Program-made: the position numbers and the translations under genes
Assembly: GCA_905182465.1 (NCBI GenBank)
Contig: CAJJBI010000005.1
Coordinates: 227,917 to 291,916 of the forward strand
Direction of reading: 5' to 3'
DNA: 64,000 bases
Source: Opitutaceae bacterium BACL24 MAG-120322-bin51
Lineage (GTDB): Bacteria; Verrucomicrobiota; Verrucomicrobiia; Opitutales; Coraliomargaritaceae
Shown: in pieces, positions 31,453-40,259 of the stretch
How positions within the stretch are numbered: position 1 is the stretch's first letter
How the letters are laid out: every line of letters starts with the position of its first letter
Notes under the pieces: model-generated
Seen by the model: only the letters and a program-made list of their open reading frames with translations
Database searches by the model: none
Told to the model about the DNA's origin: nothing

Positions 31453-31760
31453 AATAGTATTTAGTTTATTAATGTCACGATTAGGAGTGAAGAAAACACC
31501 CTAGTATATTCTGAAGTACTCTGTCAACTAGCCACACGGAGATTGCTATTTTTTACATTATATTAGCAGTTTTGACCAATATCAACATCAATGCAACGAC
31601 TGCATTATCTAAAGTAATCACCCGCATGCATCGGCGTTGGGACCGAAGCTCATGCATCGGACAGGAGCATCCATGCCTCTGTCGCCTTTCCTTTCAGCTT
31701 CGTATAAAGGAATGTAAACCCTCGGAAAGAGGTAATTTTTAGAATTCCTTAGATGGCACC
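31453..31760. other. Intergenic region upstream of the pseudopilus locus
   Basis: About 310 bases between the pseudopilin start and the terminator of the COX24-like gene. It should hold the promoter of the leftward operon. ATGCATCGG occurs twice (about 31626 and 31652) but I see no clear hairpin, RNA or ORF. Confidence 0.35.
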
Positions 31761-31791
31761 AAAAAAATGGCTCTCCTGAAGGGAGAGCCAT
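31761..31791 (-). terminator. Rho-independent terminator of the COX24-like gene
   Basis: ATGGCTCTCC and GGAGAGCCAT (31767-31791) form a perfect hairpin, with seven A residues to the left that become the U-tract on the minus strand. Confidence 0.85.
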
Positions 31792-31813
31792 TTGTAAAGT
31801 TAATACGACCTGA

Positions 31814-31909
31814 TTACCAGGTCCGCTTCTTGTGACGATTGGACTTCAAACGCTTGCGGCGTTTGTGGTTATTCATCTTAAGGCGGCGTTTTTTCTTGAG
31901 GTTACCCAT
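31814..31909 (-). CDS. AURKAIP1/COX24-domain basic microprotein
   Basis: 31 residues, [19 protein letters not shown] followed by [12 protein letters not shown]; over half are Lys or Arg. The pattern [19 protein letters not shown] is that of the AURKAIP1/COX24 domain, whose mitochondrial relative is ribosomal protein mS38; short bacterial versions are known in Bacteroidetes and Verrucomicrobia. It is probably a ribosome-associated protein. The frame is open further upstream to 32002, but the ATG at 31909 gives the conserved length. A perfect terminator follows, so it is a discrete gene. Confidence 0.8.
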   Translation of the reverse strand: MGNLKKKRRLKMNNHKRRKRLKSNRHKKRTW

Positions 31910-31980
31910 GTGTAAATTGTGTGTTGAAATGTTTGAGCGCTGGAAAAAGTCAGAAATGCACCCCCGTGTAAAGGGTTTTT

Positions 31981-32799
31981 TCAAATCAGTGACAGCGCAC
32001 ACGACTCCTGAGCGCTTAGCAGCGCAGACTGAATGGCGGACAGCGCCTCGCTGGCGACTAAATACTGAGCCGATTGCCCTGCGGAAAACCCGTCGATTCG
32101 CTCAATTATCTTAAGGCCGCTAGTGGCATTGGTCACGAACACGGCCTCAGCCTCGTGCAATGCCTCTGGGGCAAAGTGCCCCTCCACGATTTGTAAATCG
32201 CGGTCGCGAAGCAATGCGGCACGAGTGACGCCAGGTAGTATACCGGTATCGAGCGCGGGGGTGTGGAGGCGGCCGTCTTTGAGAAAAAATAGATTGGATG
32301 TAGCGGTCTCAGCGAGGTAGCCGTTCGTATCGAGGCGTAAACAATCGTAGTAAGTTTGAGCACGGGCGAGGCTGAGCAGATGCATGACCTCCATGTAATT
32401 ATGGGTCTTATGACCAGCGAGTAGCGAGCGTGGACAAATGGGGCTGGCGGTATTGAGGATTAAAGTATTAGTCGCGGGAGAGGGAATCGGCGGGCGCGAA
32501 TAAACGTAGAGGCAGCTCCCTTCGGTATCTTTAAGCAGAGAAAGTTTGAGTGCCCCTTCAGTGAGTTTTGTTTTAACGACGAAGTCGCGGAGTGCAGCGA
32601 GGGCGGCCTCTTCTTTGGGCAGGGCGAGAGCGAAGTGCTTAGCCGACTTGGCGAGACGTGCCCAATGGTCTTTCCAGAAGAAAAGTCGCCCATCCACATA
32701 ACGCATCGTCTCAAAGAGGCCGAAGCCGTAGGCGAAGCTTGAGGCGGTCGGCGCGAGGGGGATGGTCTCCCCATTCGGAACTAGGACGATGTCTGGCAT
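31981..32799 (-). CDS. pabC: Aminodeoxychorismate lyase / class IV aminotransferase
   Basis: 272 residues of the PLP fold-type IV family. The catalytic lysine lies in [13 protein letters not shown], and [20 protein letters not shown] and [12 protein letters not shown] bind the cofactor phosphate. Branched-chain aminotransferases share these motifs, but the start overlaps the pabB stop by 19 bases, so the likely job is cleaving aminodeoxychorismate to 4-aminobenzoate for folate. Confidence 0.85.
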   Translation of the reverse strand: MPDIVLVPNGETIPLAPTASSFAYGFGLFETMRYVDGRLFFWKDHWARLAKSAKHFALALPKEEAALAALRDFVVKTKLTEGALKLSLLKDTEGSCLYVYSRPPIPSPATNTLILNTASPICPRSLLAGHKTHNYMEVMHLLSLARAQTYYDCLRLDTNGYLAETATSNLFFLKDGRLHTPALDTGILPGVTRAALLRDRDLQIVEGHFAPEALHEAEAVFVTNATSGLKIIERIDGFSAGQSAQYLVASEALSAIQSALLSAQESCALSLI

Positions 32800-34178
32800 A
32801 GTTGATCGATAGTCTCACGGATTGCGCGGGCTTTATCCAGCGTTTCTTGATACTCATCTTCGGGATCGGAATCCCAAACGATCCCACCCCCGACTTGGTA
32901 GTCGAGCTGGCCATCTTTAAGGTGCAGGCTACGTATCGCGATATTGAACTCGGCATCGCCATCGAATCCAATGTAGCCGATGGAGCCGCAGTAAGCGCCA
33001 CGACGCGTGGGCTCGAGCTCTTCGATGATCTGCATCGCGCGGATCTTTGGCGCACCAGTGATAGAGCCCCCCGGGAAAAGCGCAGCGAGGGCATCGTAAA
33101 CATCTTTGTGCTTAGCAAGGGTGGCTTTGACGCGTGCTGTCTGGTGGATGACCTTAGCATAGTGCTCTAGCTGATAAAGGCCTTCAACTTGAACGGAGCC
33201 AAACTCGGCCACGCGGCCGAGATCGTTTCGCTCCAGATCGACGATCATGAGGAGCTCGGCGCGGTCTTTTTGGGAGACGCGGAGCGCGGCTTCGTTTTGA
33301 CGGTCGGCCTCGGCATCGATGCCACGAGGACGCGTGCCTTTAATCGGGCGCGTCTCTAGCTGGCGACCAGTCTTCTGCAAAAACTGCTCGGGCGAAGTCG
33401 AAATCAACTGCCAGTCGCCAAGATCAAGATAAGCGCCGTAGGGCGCGGGGTTGCCAAGACGTAATGCTTGGTAGAGTGCCACACTATCGCCGTCGTAAGT
33501 GCAGCGGGCGCGCTGTGAGAGATTGACCTGGTAGACGTCGCCGCTGGCTATGTATCCGCGCACGCGTTGGACAGCGGTGCAGAAGTCAGCACGAGAGAGG
33601 TTCCATTCCCACTCGCTTCGGCGGGCGAGTGACTTGGAAGTCATGGTGGTGCGACTTGTCACGGCCGTCGCAGCCTGTTTGCGGCCGTCTGTGGCGGCCG
33701 TGACAGATCGTGCCCCTACGGTTGCGCGCAATCGTTCAATCACGGCGTCGGCTGTGATGCTAAAGTCATGCCCCACCAAAAAGAGCACACCGGTCTCGTG
33801 GTTGAGGGCAGCGACGCCATCGTAGAGACCGAAGTGCATGTCAGGAATCAGGCGGTCATCTTCAGCCAGTGAGGCGAGGGTCTCTAGGCGCCGGCCATAG
33901 TCATAGCTCAAGTAGCCGACCGCGCCCCCAGTGAAAGGTATCTTAGGGTGCGCCTCTATTGGGTGTGGCTGCATGGCTTGACGTAAATCCGCCAAGTCCC
34001 CCGTCACAATTTGAAACGGCTCGGCTCCAAAGAAACTCCACTCCCCCAATCCGTCGTTCGACTGGGCGCTATCAAGGACGAAGGAAAAAGGCTGACGCCC
34101 GAAGCGATTAACTAATGCCTCCACGCTCGGCGGATTCTGGATTTCAACGATTTTCACAATACAACGGCTGACGCACAC
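32781..34178 (-). CDS. pabB: Aminodeoxychorismate synthase component I
   Basis: About 458-465 residues of the chorismate-binding family. Signatures are RPIKGTRPRGIDAEADRQNE (in part), ELLMIVDLERNDLGRVAEFGSV and GGSITGAPKIRAMQIIEELEP, and the terminus QVGGGIVWDSDPEDEYQETLDKA fits PabB better than TrpE. The frame is open from a GTG at 34178, but the GTG at 34157 (KIVEIQNPPSVEALV) is an equally good start. It is coupled to pabC. The glutamine amidotransferase PabA is not in the window. Confidence 0.9.
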   Translation of the reverse strand: MCVSRCIVKIVEIQNPPSVEALVNRFGRQPFSFVLDSAQSNDGLGEWSFFGAEPFQIVTGDLADLRQAMQPHPIEAHPKIPFTGGAVGYLSYDYGRRLETLASLAEDDRLIPDMHFGLYDGVAALNHETGVLFLVGHDFSITADAVIERLRATVGARSVTAATDGRKQAATAVTSRTTMTSKSLARRSEWEWNLSRADFCTAVQRVRGYIASGDVYQVNLSQRARCTYDGDSVALYQALRLGNPAPYGAYLDLGDWQLISTSPEQFLQKTGRQLETRPIKGTRPRGIDAEADRQNEAALRVSQKDRAELLMIVDLERNDLGRVAEFGSVQVEGLYQLEHYAKVIHQTARVKATLAKHKDVYDALAALFPGGSITGAPKIRAMQIIEELEPTRRGAYCGSIGYIGFDGDAEFNIAIRSLHLKDGQLDYQVGGGIVWDSDPEDEYQETLDKARAIRETIDQLCQTSS

Positions 34179-34226
34179 GAGCGCGCCCTAAACATGGTTC
34201 GATCTGGAATCACTTTCACTCCTTAG

Positions 34227-35415
34227 TTAGTGACGACTCGCACGATAGATCATCCAGAAGCCGATTCCTTGAAAAATCAAATTCGGTAACCATATCAACA
34301 GATCGGGCCTAAGCGCGGGGACATTCTCTAACCAACTAACCATAATGATAAGGAAATAATAAGTCATCGCAATAATCAGCGCGATCCCGAGGTTGGCATA
34401 AGTCTCCTTGCGCCCGACTTGGATGGCAAGCGGCACGCCAAATACGGCAAGCGAAAAGACGGAAAAAGCTAGGGCGAAATTCTTCTGAATATGCACCTGC
34501 ACCTTAAGCCGAGCTTCACTCATGGGCCCGCCCGAAGCGGCTTCTTTATCCAACTCGCCCTCTCGCAGATCCATCAACTGGGAAAAGGTCATCTCCTTTA
34601 TGCGCAATTTACGCTTTTGATCGCCATCGCCGAAGAGTTGGTCGAGCGGCAATGCAATCGGTAACTCTCCGAAGAACAAAGAGTCTGGCATATTGTCGCT
34701 GAAAGCTTCAGGCTTTTCCGAGTCTCGCTGCTCAGCGGTGCCGTCTTTGAGCGTGAGGATTAGGTCTTTATTGGCCTCTGTCATAATCGAGGATCCCCTC
34801 GGCAGCACGGAGGAAGAGTTTGGCTCGTCTTTGCTCGTCCAGCTCCCAAATCCAAAAGTCTTTCATGACTGAGCCCTCGCGCCCACCCATGTAAATCACG
34901 TAGCCTGGAAACTCATAAATAAAGCGGCGCTCTTCGATAAAACCGACTGGATTATCGGTGAGCGCTTCGGCCATGAGAGCCTTACGCTCTACCCGAGACT
35001 GAGGCGCGTAGTGCAAGTTAATCACGACCGCTGCAGCCATGCCAACAAAGGCGATCAAGAAGACTGGTGCAGCAATTTGATAAAGGCTCAAGCCCGCTGA
35101 TTTCATCGCAGTGATTTCGCGCTGCGATGAGAGTCGCCCGAGCGCGATCAAAATACCCGTCAGCATTCCAAGCGGTAAGGCAAACGAAGCCACATAGGGA
35201 ATGAACAGACCCAACACTTTAATAAAGGCCCAAAACTCGAGCTTACCCGCCACGACAAGCTCGGCCACATCGCGCAGCGCATTACCTACGAGCAGGACAA
35301 ATATAAAAAGCCCCATCGCCAGCCCAGTTGCGACGAGGATTTCTTTTAATATATGGCGGTGCAGCAGGCTGAGCATAGTTCTAATGACAAGTTTCCAGCT
35401 TACTGGGGCAAGCAC
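34227..35415 (-). CDS. lptF: LptF/LptG-type lipopolysaccharide export permease, one frameshift
   Basis: The N-terminal frame (34768-35415) has helices and motifs of the YjgP/YjgQ family: LLHRHILKEILVATGLAMG, PYVASFALPLGMLTGILIALGRL and SSQREITAMKSAGLSLYQI. It loses frame near 34778-34783 after ILDYD; the second frame continues EANKDLILTLKDGTAEQR, the periplasmic domain, then FALAFSVFSLAVFGVPLAIQ and two more helices. Removing one base gives about 395 residues, the LptF size. It forms the inner-membrane LPS extractor with LptB. The ATG at 35376 is a likelier start than the GTG at 35415. Confidence 0.87.
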
Positions 35416-35474
35416 AATCCCATTTAGCGGATAGAGGGCTTGTCACTCAAACATTTACCCTTAAACTGCGTCAA

Positions 35475-36045
35475 ATGAGTCATCAAAACGACGAAGTTAT
35501 CCAAATTTTTAAAGACAGCGGCGCGCTCCTTGAGGGGCATTTCTTGCTTCGCTCAGGTCTGCATAGCAGCTCACTTTTTTCAGTGCGCCCAAGTATGCCA
35601 ATACATGGATAAAGTCACCCGCCTCGCCGAGATTATGCTGCCGATGCTCAAGGATTATGGTGCTACCACCGTGGTCGGTCCCGCGATGGGTGGGCTGGTG
35701 ATCGGGCAAGAAGTCGCCCGCCAGCTCGGCCTACGCTTCGTCTTCCTTGAAAAAGTAGATGACCAGCTCGCACTGCGCCGAAATTTCAAATTCGCAGCAG
35801 ACGAAAAGGTGCTCATCGTTGAAGATGTCATCACCCGCGGTGGCCGCGTACTCGAGGCGCTCACCCAGTGCCGAGCGCACGGCGCCGAACCAGTCGCCGT
35901 AGGCGTGATCGTCGACCGCAGCCAAGGCAAAACTAGTTTTGATGTGCCGCACCATAGCCTAGCAGAGCTCAGCTTCCCGACTTACCAAGCTGATAAGTTA
36001 CCTCCCGAACTGCAAGGAAGCGAAGCGATCAAGCCTGGAAGCTAA
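35475..36045 (+). CDS. pyrE: Orotate phosphoribosyltransferase, one frameshift
   Basis: The ATG at 35475 starts MSHQNDEVIQIFKDSGALLEG, then HFLLRSGLHSS. One extra base near 35571 breaks the frame, and another frame continues HFFQCAQVCQYMDKVTRLAE. The PRPP loop VLIVEDVITRGGRVLEAL and GPAMGGLVIGQEVARQL are intact. Restored length is about 189 residues, normal for PyrE, which makes OMP in pyrimidine synthesis. HSS-HFFQCA lines up with the family pattern HSxxFFQCA, so the shift is best read as an inserted T. Divergent from lptF. Confidence 0.88.
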
Positions 36046-36308
36046 AAGATAGGGAATAACATCCAGTCTTTGGGCTTGTGGCTCTTTGGAGGAGGCAGGC
36101 ATTTATTTCGTTTAGAGCATTCTATGTTTGTTCGTTCGTCTAAAATGTTTCCTAGATCCGCTTATCAGCGTGTTTACTTGAATTCTAAAGATGCACTCTA
36201 TAGGACTTTCAATGTGTTTTTACACAACTAAATCTAATTCTACTCTACTCTCAAATCCTATTAAAATATGGAATTTACAATTAGCCTCGCGGTTCTTACA
36301 AGTAAGAG

Positions 36309-36509
36309 ATGAAAACGGGACTTACGCTTCTTACATCACTCTTAATTTTCACTCAAGCAATGCAAGCCCACCCCACTGGCCACGGCCACGGTTTAGTGGA
36401 AACGATCAGCCACCTTTTCACGCAGGCTGGCCATTCACTCTGGTTGGCCATTGCAGTTGGTATCGCCGCAGGAGCCTATTGCTTGCGCCTAGCATTCGCT
36501 ACCAAGTAG
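36309..36509 (+). CDS. Small His-rich exported membrane protein
   Basis: 66 residues. A signal peptide (MKTGLTLLTSLLIFTQAMQA) is followed by the His-rich stretch HPTGHGHG, then LVETISHLFTQAGHSLWLAI and a membrane helix ending in GIAAGAYCLRLAFATK. Histidine clusters of this kind bind Ni, Zn or Co. It is about 0.9-2 kb from the larE, larC and larB genes for the nickel-pincer cofactor and 71 bases upstream of an EamA transporter. A role in metal handling at the envelope is inference. A longer frame over the same DNA (36191-36529) looks like a shadow. Confidence 0.5.
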   Translation: MKTGLTLLTSLLIFTQAMQAHPTGHGHGLVETISHLFTQAGHSLWLAIAVGIAAGAYCLRLAFATK

Positions 36510-36580
36510 GCGATTGCATAGACCACTAAAATATTTGTAGTATCCGAGCGGAGCACTCAGGAGTCACGCTCTCTTAAGAA

Positions 36581-37432
36581 ATGACTCCGATCGTATTTAT
36601 TTGCGCCGCAGGTGCCGCCTCCCTTTACGCGGCTGGTTCGCTCCAGATCAAACGCGCGCTCACCGCAGGCGCGCCCAAACGAAGGGCGATTGCCGTCACT
36701 AATATCGCGATGGCGCTCTGGGCGCTACCGCTGTTCTTTATCTCGCGTGGCGATTTTGAGCTCACCGCTTGGCTCACTGCAGTCGGAGCTGGCGTCGCGC
36801 TCTTTCTAGGACGTATCCTTGCGGTGCAGGCGCTCGATCTGGGTGATCTTTCCATCGTCGGCCCCTTACTGGGAATGAAGACGCTGCTAGTTACGATCTT
36901 CTCTTTTTCCACTGGTCAAGCCGAGCTGACAGGCTGGCTCTGGATCGCATCTACCGCTGCGACAGCTGGCGTCATTCTCATTCAAAGAGGCCCTAAAAGA
37001 TTTACCAAGCGCCGCCGTGCCGCCGCCTGCTATGCCTTCGGGGCAAGTATACTCTTCGCGCTCTGCGATATTTTGGTGGTCGAAGCCCGCGGACAACTCG
37101 GCATCGGTTGGCTCTCGCCTACTCTCTTTTTAACAGTCGCCCTGCTTGTGCCCTTCATGGGCAAGCACCCCAACGCCCCCTCCGAAGCACGTAAGCCAAT
37201 GTATCTCGGCTCGGCCATCATGGGCTTCCAGACCACTCTCGTTATTTTAATCATCGGCCTAACTGGCCAAGCGGTGCTGGTCAATATTGTCTACTCCTCG
37301 CGCGCATTATGGACAGTTGTCGTCGACCGCTACTACGGACGTGGTGAAGATGTCGCCGCATTTTTTAGGTGGCGGTTAATTGGTGCAGCACTACTCGTTG
37401 CAGCAATCGCAATTGTCATTTTCCAGCGTTAA
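36581..37432 (+). CDS. EamA/DMT-superfamily transporter
   Basis: 283 residues with about ten hydrophobic helices arranged as two EamA halves, the drug/metabolite transporter fold. GSLQIKRALTAGAPKRRAIAV follows helix 1, and ALDLGDLSIVGPLLGMKTL is a typical EamA helix pair. Substrate unknown. The 3' end overlaps that of larE on the opposite strand by 17 bases. Position between a His-rich exported protein and lar genes is suggestive but no more. Confidence 0.75.
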   Translation: MTPIVFICAAGAASLYAAGSLQIKRALTAGAPKRRAIAVTNIAMALWALPLFFISRGDFELTAWLTAVGAGVALFLGRILAVQALDLGDLSIVGPLLGMKTLLVTIFSFSTGQAELTGWLWIASTAATAGVILIQRGPKRFTKRRRAAACYAFGASILFALCDILVVEARGQLGIGWLSPTLFLTVALLVPFMGKHPNAPSEARKPMYLGSAIMGFQTTLVILIIGLTGQAVLVNIVYSSRALWTVVVDRYYGRGEDVAAFFRWRLIGAALLVAAIAIVIFQR

Positions 37433-38264
37433 CACCATCGATCACTCGATTCAACTTGCCGGAGACAAAGCCCTCTTCATCAAAATCCACCTGGGCGAAG
37501 CCCAGTTTGCGAATACCCTCCGCGATGACTTCACGATTTTCGGCTAGCTTGGTCTGGAGATCCTCCGCCACTTCCACCCGGGCGGTATCGCCATAGTGGC
37601 GGACACGATTGATCGGGAAGCCTACATCCTTGACTAGCGCTTCTGCATCTTCGATCTGGCGAAGTTTCTTTACCGTGATCTCCTCACCATAGGGCACCCG
37701 CGAAGAAAGGCAGGGGCTTGCTGGCTTATTCCAACATTGCAGTTTAAAATAGGCGGCTAGTGCACGAACACCCTCTTTATCGATACCGCAGTCCGAGAGC
37801 GGCGAGCGCACTTCAAACTCGTCCGCGGCTTTCAAGCCTGGGCGATAGTCACCGAGATCGTCTCTGTTTGTACCATTGAGCACCCACCATCCAGTGTAGT
37901 CTTTCCTCAAGTCCGCAAGTTCGTCGTAGAGAGTGTGTTTGCAAAAGTAACAACGGTTCGTCGGATTACTAAAATAATTGGGGTTTTCCATCTCTTTGGT
38001 CGTGATCACGCGAATGGATAAATCGTTGGCACGGGCAAAATCTTTGGCCTCGTCGAGATCGGAAAGCTTCAGGCTCGGCGAGGCCGAGATCACGGCCAGC
38101 GTTTGCACACGACCTAGAAAATACTGCGACAAGAAAGCGAGCAGAGAACTATCAACTCCTCCAGAAAACGCCACGAGCGCACCCGGACATTCTCTGAACC
38201 AGTCGCGCAGCTTCTCTAAGTCACTCATCTCGCCAAAGCTTGCCTCCAATTTCATAGCTGTCAA
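37416..38264 (-). CDS. larE: Nickel-pincer cofactor sulfur transferase LarE
   Basis: 282 residues. LarE adenylates the carboxylates of pyridinium biscarboxylic mononucleotide and inserts sulfur. The PP-loop ATPase motif is VAFSGGVDSSLLAFLSQ (about 32-48); NPTNRCYFCKHTLYDEL holds a Cys-x2-Cys (C105, C108) and NKPASPCLSSRVPYGE holds C185, the position of the active cysteine. Three such cysteines resemble the Fe-S-dependent LarE described in Thermotoga maritima rather than the sacrificial single-Cys type. It is divergent from larC-larB, 51 bases away. M13 is an alternative start. Confidence 0.9.
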   Translation of the reverse strand: MTAMKLEASFGEMSDLEKLRDWFRECPGALVAFSGGVDSSLLAFLSQYFLGRVQTLAVISASPSLKLSDLDEAKDFARANDLSIRVITTKEMENPNYFSNPTNRCYFCKHTLYDELADLRKDYTGWWVLNGTNRDDLGDYRPGLKAADEFEVRSPLSDCGIDKEGVRALAAYFKLQCWNKPASPCLSSRVPYGEEITVKKLRQIEDAEALVKDVGFPINRVRHYGDTARVEVAEDLQTKLAENREVIAEGIRKLGFAQVDFDEEGFVSGKLNRVIDGVNAGK

Positions 38265-38315
38265 CTTACACTAGACCGCTTCACCGATATCAAAGCTACC
38301 AACCCTTCACCGAAT

Positions 38316-39512
38316 ATGCCGACACTCGTCTACAACTGCCCGTCCGGAATCAGCGGCGACATGAACCTCGGGGCCATGGTCGCCCTCGGCGTTGACCCAA
38401 AGGTGCTCGAAACGGAATTACGTAAGCTGCCCTACGAAGCTTGGCATCTACACTTCGAACCCGACGCACGCGGCGGGATTAGTGGGATTCGTTGCACCGT
38501 GCATGCGCATGATCACGATGATAAACACTCCTCTTCCCACGAACACGAGCATCACCACCGCACTTTTACTGACATCCAGAAAACTATTAAAGGCAGTGAA
38601 CTCTCCGACCGCGTAAAGACTGATGCGATCGCCTGCTTCCACGCGCTCGCCGTGGCTGAGGGCGCGGTGCATGGCATCGCTCCAGAGGAAGTCCACTTTC
38701 ACGAAGTCGGCGCGATCGACTCCATCGTCGACATGATCGGCGCTGCCATCTGCTGGGAGCTACTTGATGTCGACCGGATCATCTGTCAAAATCTTGAAGT
38801 CGGCGGAGGCACCGTTCAGTGTGCCCACGGTCGCATACCCATACCCGCTCCCGCCACTGCACGTCTGCTCACCGGAAAACCCTACTCTGCTGGAGCGACG
38901 GATAAGGAAACCACCACGCCAACTGGTGCCGCTCTTCTCGTCGGACGCGGAGCCGAGTTTGGCGCAAGCACAAGAGGCCGACAAATCGCCACTGCTATCG
39001 GCATCGGCCAGCGCGACGACCCGAAACTGCCCAACGTGCTATACGCCACACTGATCGACGAGTCCGTAGCCTGCGCACCGACTTCAGACAGGGTCTACGA
39101 GCTCGCCGTGAACCTTGACGATATGACTGGCGAAGCGATCGGCTACCTCTGCGAACAGATCCGCGAAGCAGGCACACTCGATGTATGGCAGGTCGCGGCT
39201 GCATTCAAAAAAGGTCGCCCTGGTACGATCGTGCATTGCCTCTGCCAAGCCACAGATCTCGAACGCATCGAAGCCACTATTTTTAAACACAGCCTCAGTA
39301 TCGGCATCCGTCGCCAGCTATGGGAGCGTACGAAACTAGAGCGCGAAAACGTCACCTTTGAAACAGAGTTTGGCACAGTCCGCGCAAAAGTATCCACCCT
39401 CCCCGACGGCTCTGTATATCGAAAGTTTGAATACGAGGACTGCGCACGGATCGCACGCAAAACGAGTAAATCGCTCGACGAAGTCACCGCCCTTTTAGAT
39501 GCCTCGCATTAA
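38316..39512 (+). CDS. larC: Nickel insertion protein LarC
   Basis: 398 residues in one uninterrupted frame. LarC loads nickel into the pincer nucleotide using CTP. It starts MPTLVYNCPSGISGDMNLGA, has the His-rich metal loop HAHDHDDKHSSSHEHEHHHR at about 63-82, VHFHEVGAIDSIVDMIGA and the C-terminal nucleotide-binding part (VYELAVNLDDMTGEAIGYL). In Lactobacillus the two halves are joined by programmed frameshifting; here the gene is naturally fused. It overlaps larB by 14 bases. Confidence 0.92.
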   Translation: MPTLVYNCPSGISGDMNLGAMVALGVDPKVLETELRKLPYEAWHLHFEPDARGGISGIRCTVHAHDHDDKHSSSHEHEHHHRTFTDIQKTIKGSELSDRVKTDAIACFHALAVAEGAVHGIAPEEVHFHEVGAIDSIVDMIGAAICWELLDVDRIICQNLEVGGGTVQCAHGRIPIPAPATARLLTGKPYSAGATDKETTTPTGAALLVGRGAEFGASTRGRQIATAIGIGQRDDPKLPNVLYATLIDESVACAPTSDRVYELAVNLDDMTGEAIGYLCEQIREAGTLDVWQVAAAFKKGRPGTIVHCLCQATDLERIEATIFKHSLSIGIRRQLWERTKLERENVTFETEFGTVRAKVSTLPDGSVYRKFEYEDCARIARKTSKSLDEVTALLDASH

Positions 39513-40248
39513 TAAGATGAACACTCGAAAAATTCTTGAAGCCCTGCAAAGGGGGGAGATCAAACTCAGCGACGCGGAAGCCCAACTGAAGGGCTTCGAA
39601 GACCTCGGGCACAGCCGCGTCGACCTAGAGCGAGAAGAACGCAACGGTACTCCCGAGGTGATCTACGGTGGAGGCAAAACGCCCGAGCAGATTATAGACA
39701 TCATGGTCAGTATGGAGGCGCGCGGACAGAATATACTCGCAACCCGTATCGCACCTGAGGTCGCCGTCGAGATTATCCAAACTTACCCCGCTGCGATTTA
39801 CCATGAACTCGCTCGCTTAGTCGAGCTACGCACTTTTGAGCCCGTGCAAACCACCGAAAAAATAGCCATCGTCTGCGCCGGCACCTCTGACTTGTCCGTC
39901 GCCGAGGAAGCCCGCCTGACGGCAGAGTTTTACGGTAACACGACCGAGCGCGTCTACGATGCGGGCGTGGCAGGTTTGCATCGCTTACTCGCGAGCCTTG
40001 AGACGATCCGTAGCTGCCGAGTCGTCGTGGTGGTCGCAGGGATGGAAGGCGCGCTACCCAGCGTGGTCGGCGGCCTAGTCAAAGCACCCATCATCGCGGT
40101 GCCCACGAGTGTCGGCTATGGCGCCAACTTCGGCGGACTTTCTGCTTTGCTCACAATGCTCAACAGCTGCGCGAGCGGGGTCAGTGTCGTCAATATCGAC
40201 AACGGTTTTGGCGCCGGTTTCTTAGCTAGTAGGATTAATCAGTTGTAG
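39499..40248 (+). CDS. larB: Pyridinium-3,5-biscarboxylic acid mononucleotide synthase LarB
   Basis: 249 residues. LarB carboxylates and hydrolyses nicotinic acid adenine dinucleotide to the biscarboxylate precursor of the nickel-pincer cofactor. The N-terminal part has LEREERNGTPEVIYGGGKTPEQI, and the C-terminal two thirds are PurE-like, with IVCAGTSDLSVAEEARLTAEF, VVVVAGMEGALPSVVGG and VPTSVGYGANFGGLSALL. It overlaps the end of larC, so they are co-translated. The cofactor user LarA is not in the window. Confidence 0.92.
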   Translation: MPRINKMNTRKILEALQRGEIKLSDAEAQLKGFEDLGHSRVDLEREERNGTPEVIYGGGKTPEQIIDIMVSMEARGQNILATRIAPEVAVEIIQTYPAAIYHELARLVELRTFEPVQTTEKIAIVCAGTSDLSVAEEARLTAEFYGNTTERVYDAGVAGLHRLLASLETIRSCRVVVVVAGMEGALPSVVGGLVKAPIIAVPTSVGYGANFGGLSALLTMLNSCASGVSVVNIDNGFGAGFLASRINQL

Positions 40249-40259
40249 CAATCAATACA

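Noticed and set aside
31600..31700. Possible regulatory element with repeated ATGCATCGG
   Set aside because: Two copies 26 bases apart with no palindrome or conserved spacing that I can relate to a known site.
36191..36529. 112-codon frame overlapping the His-rich miniprotein
   Set aside because: Its product lacks a leader and is Pro/Arg/His-rich without pattern; the 36309 frame has a signal peptide and a helix.
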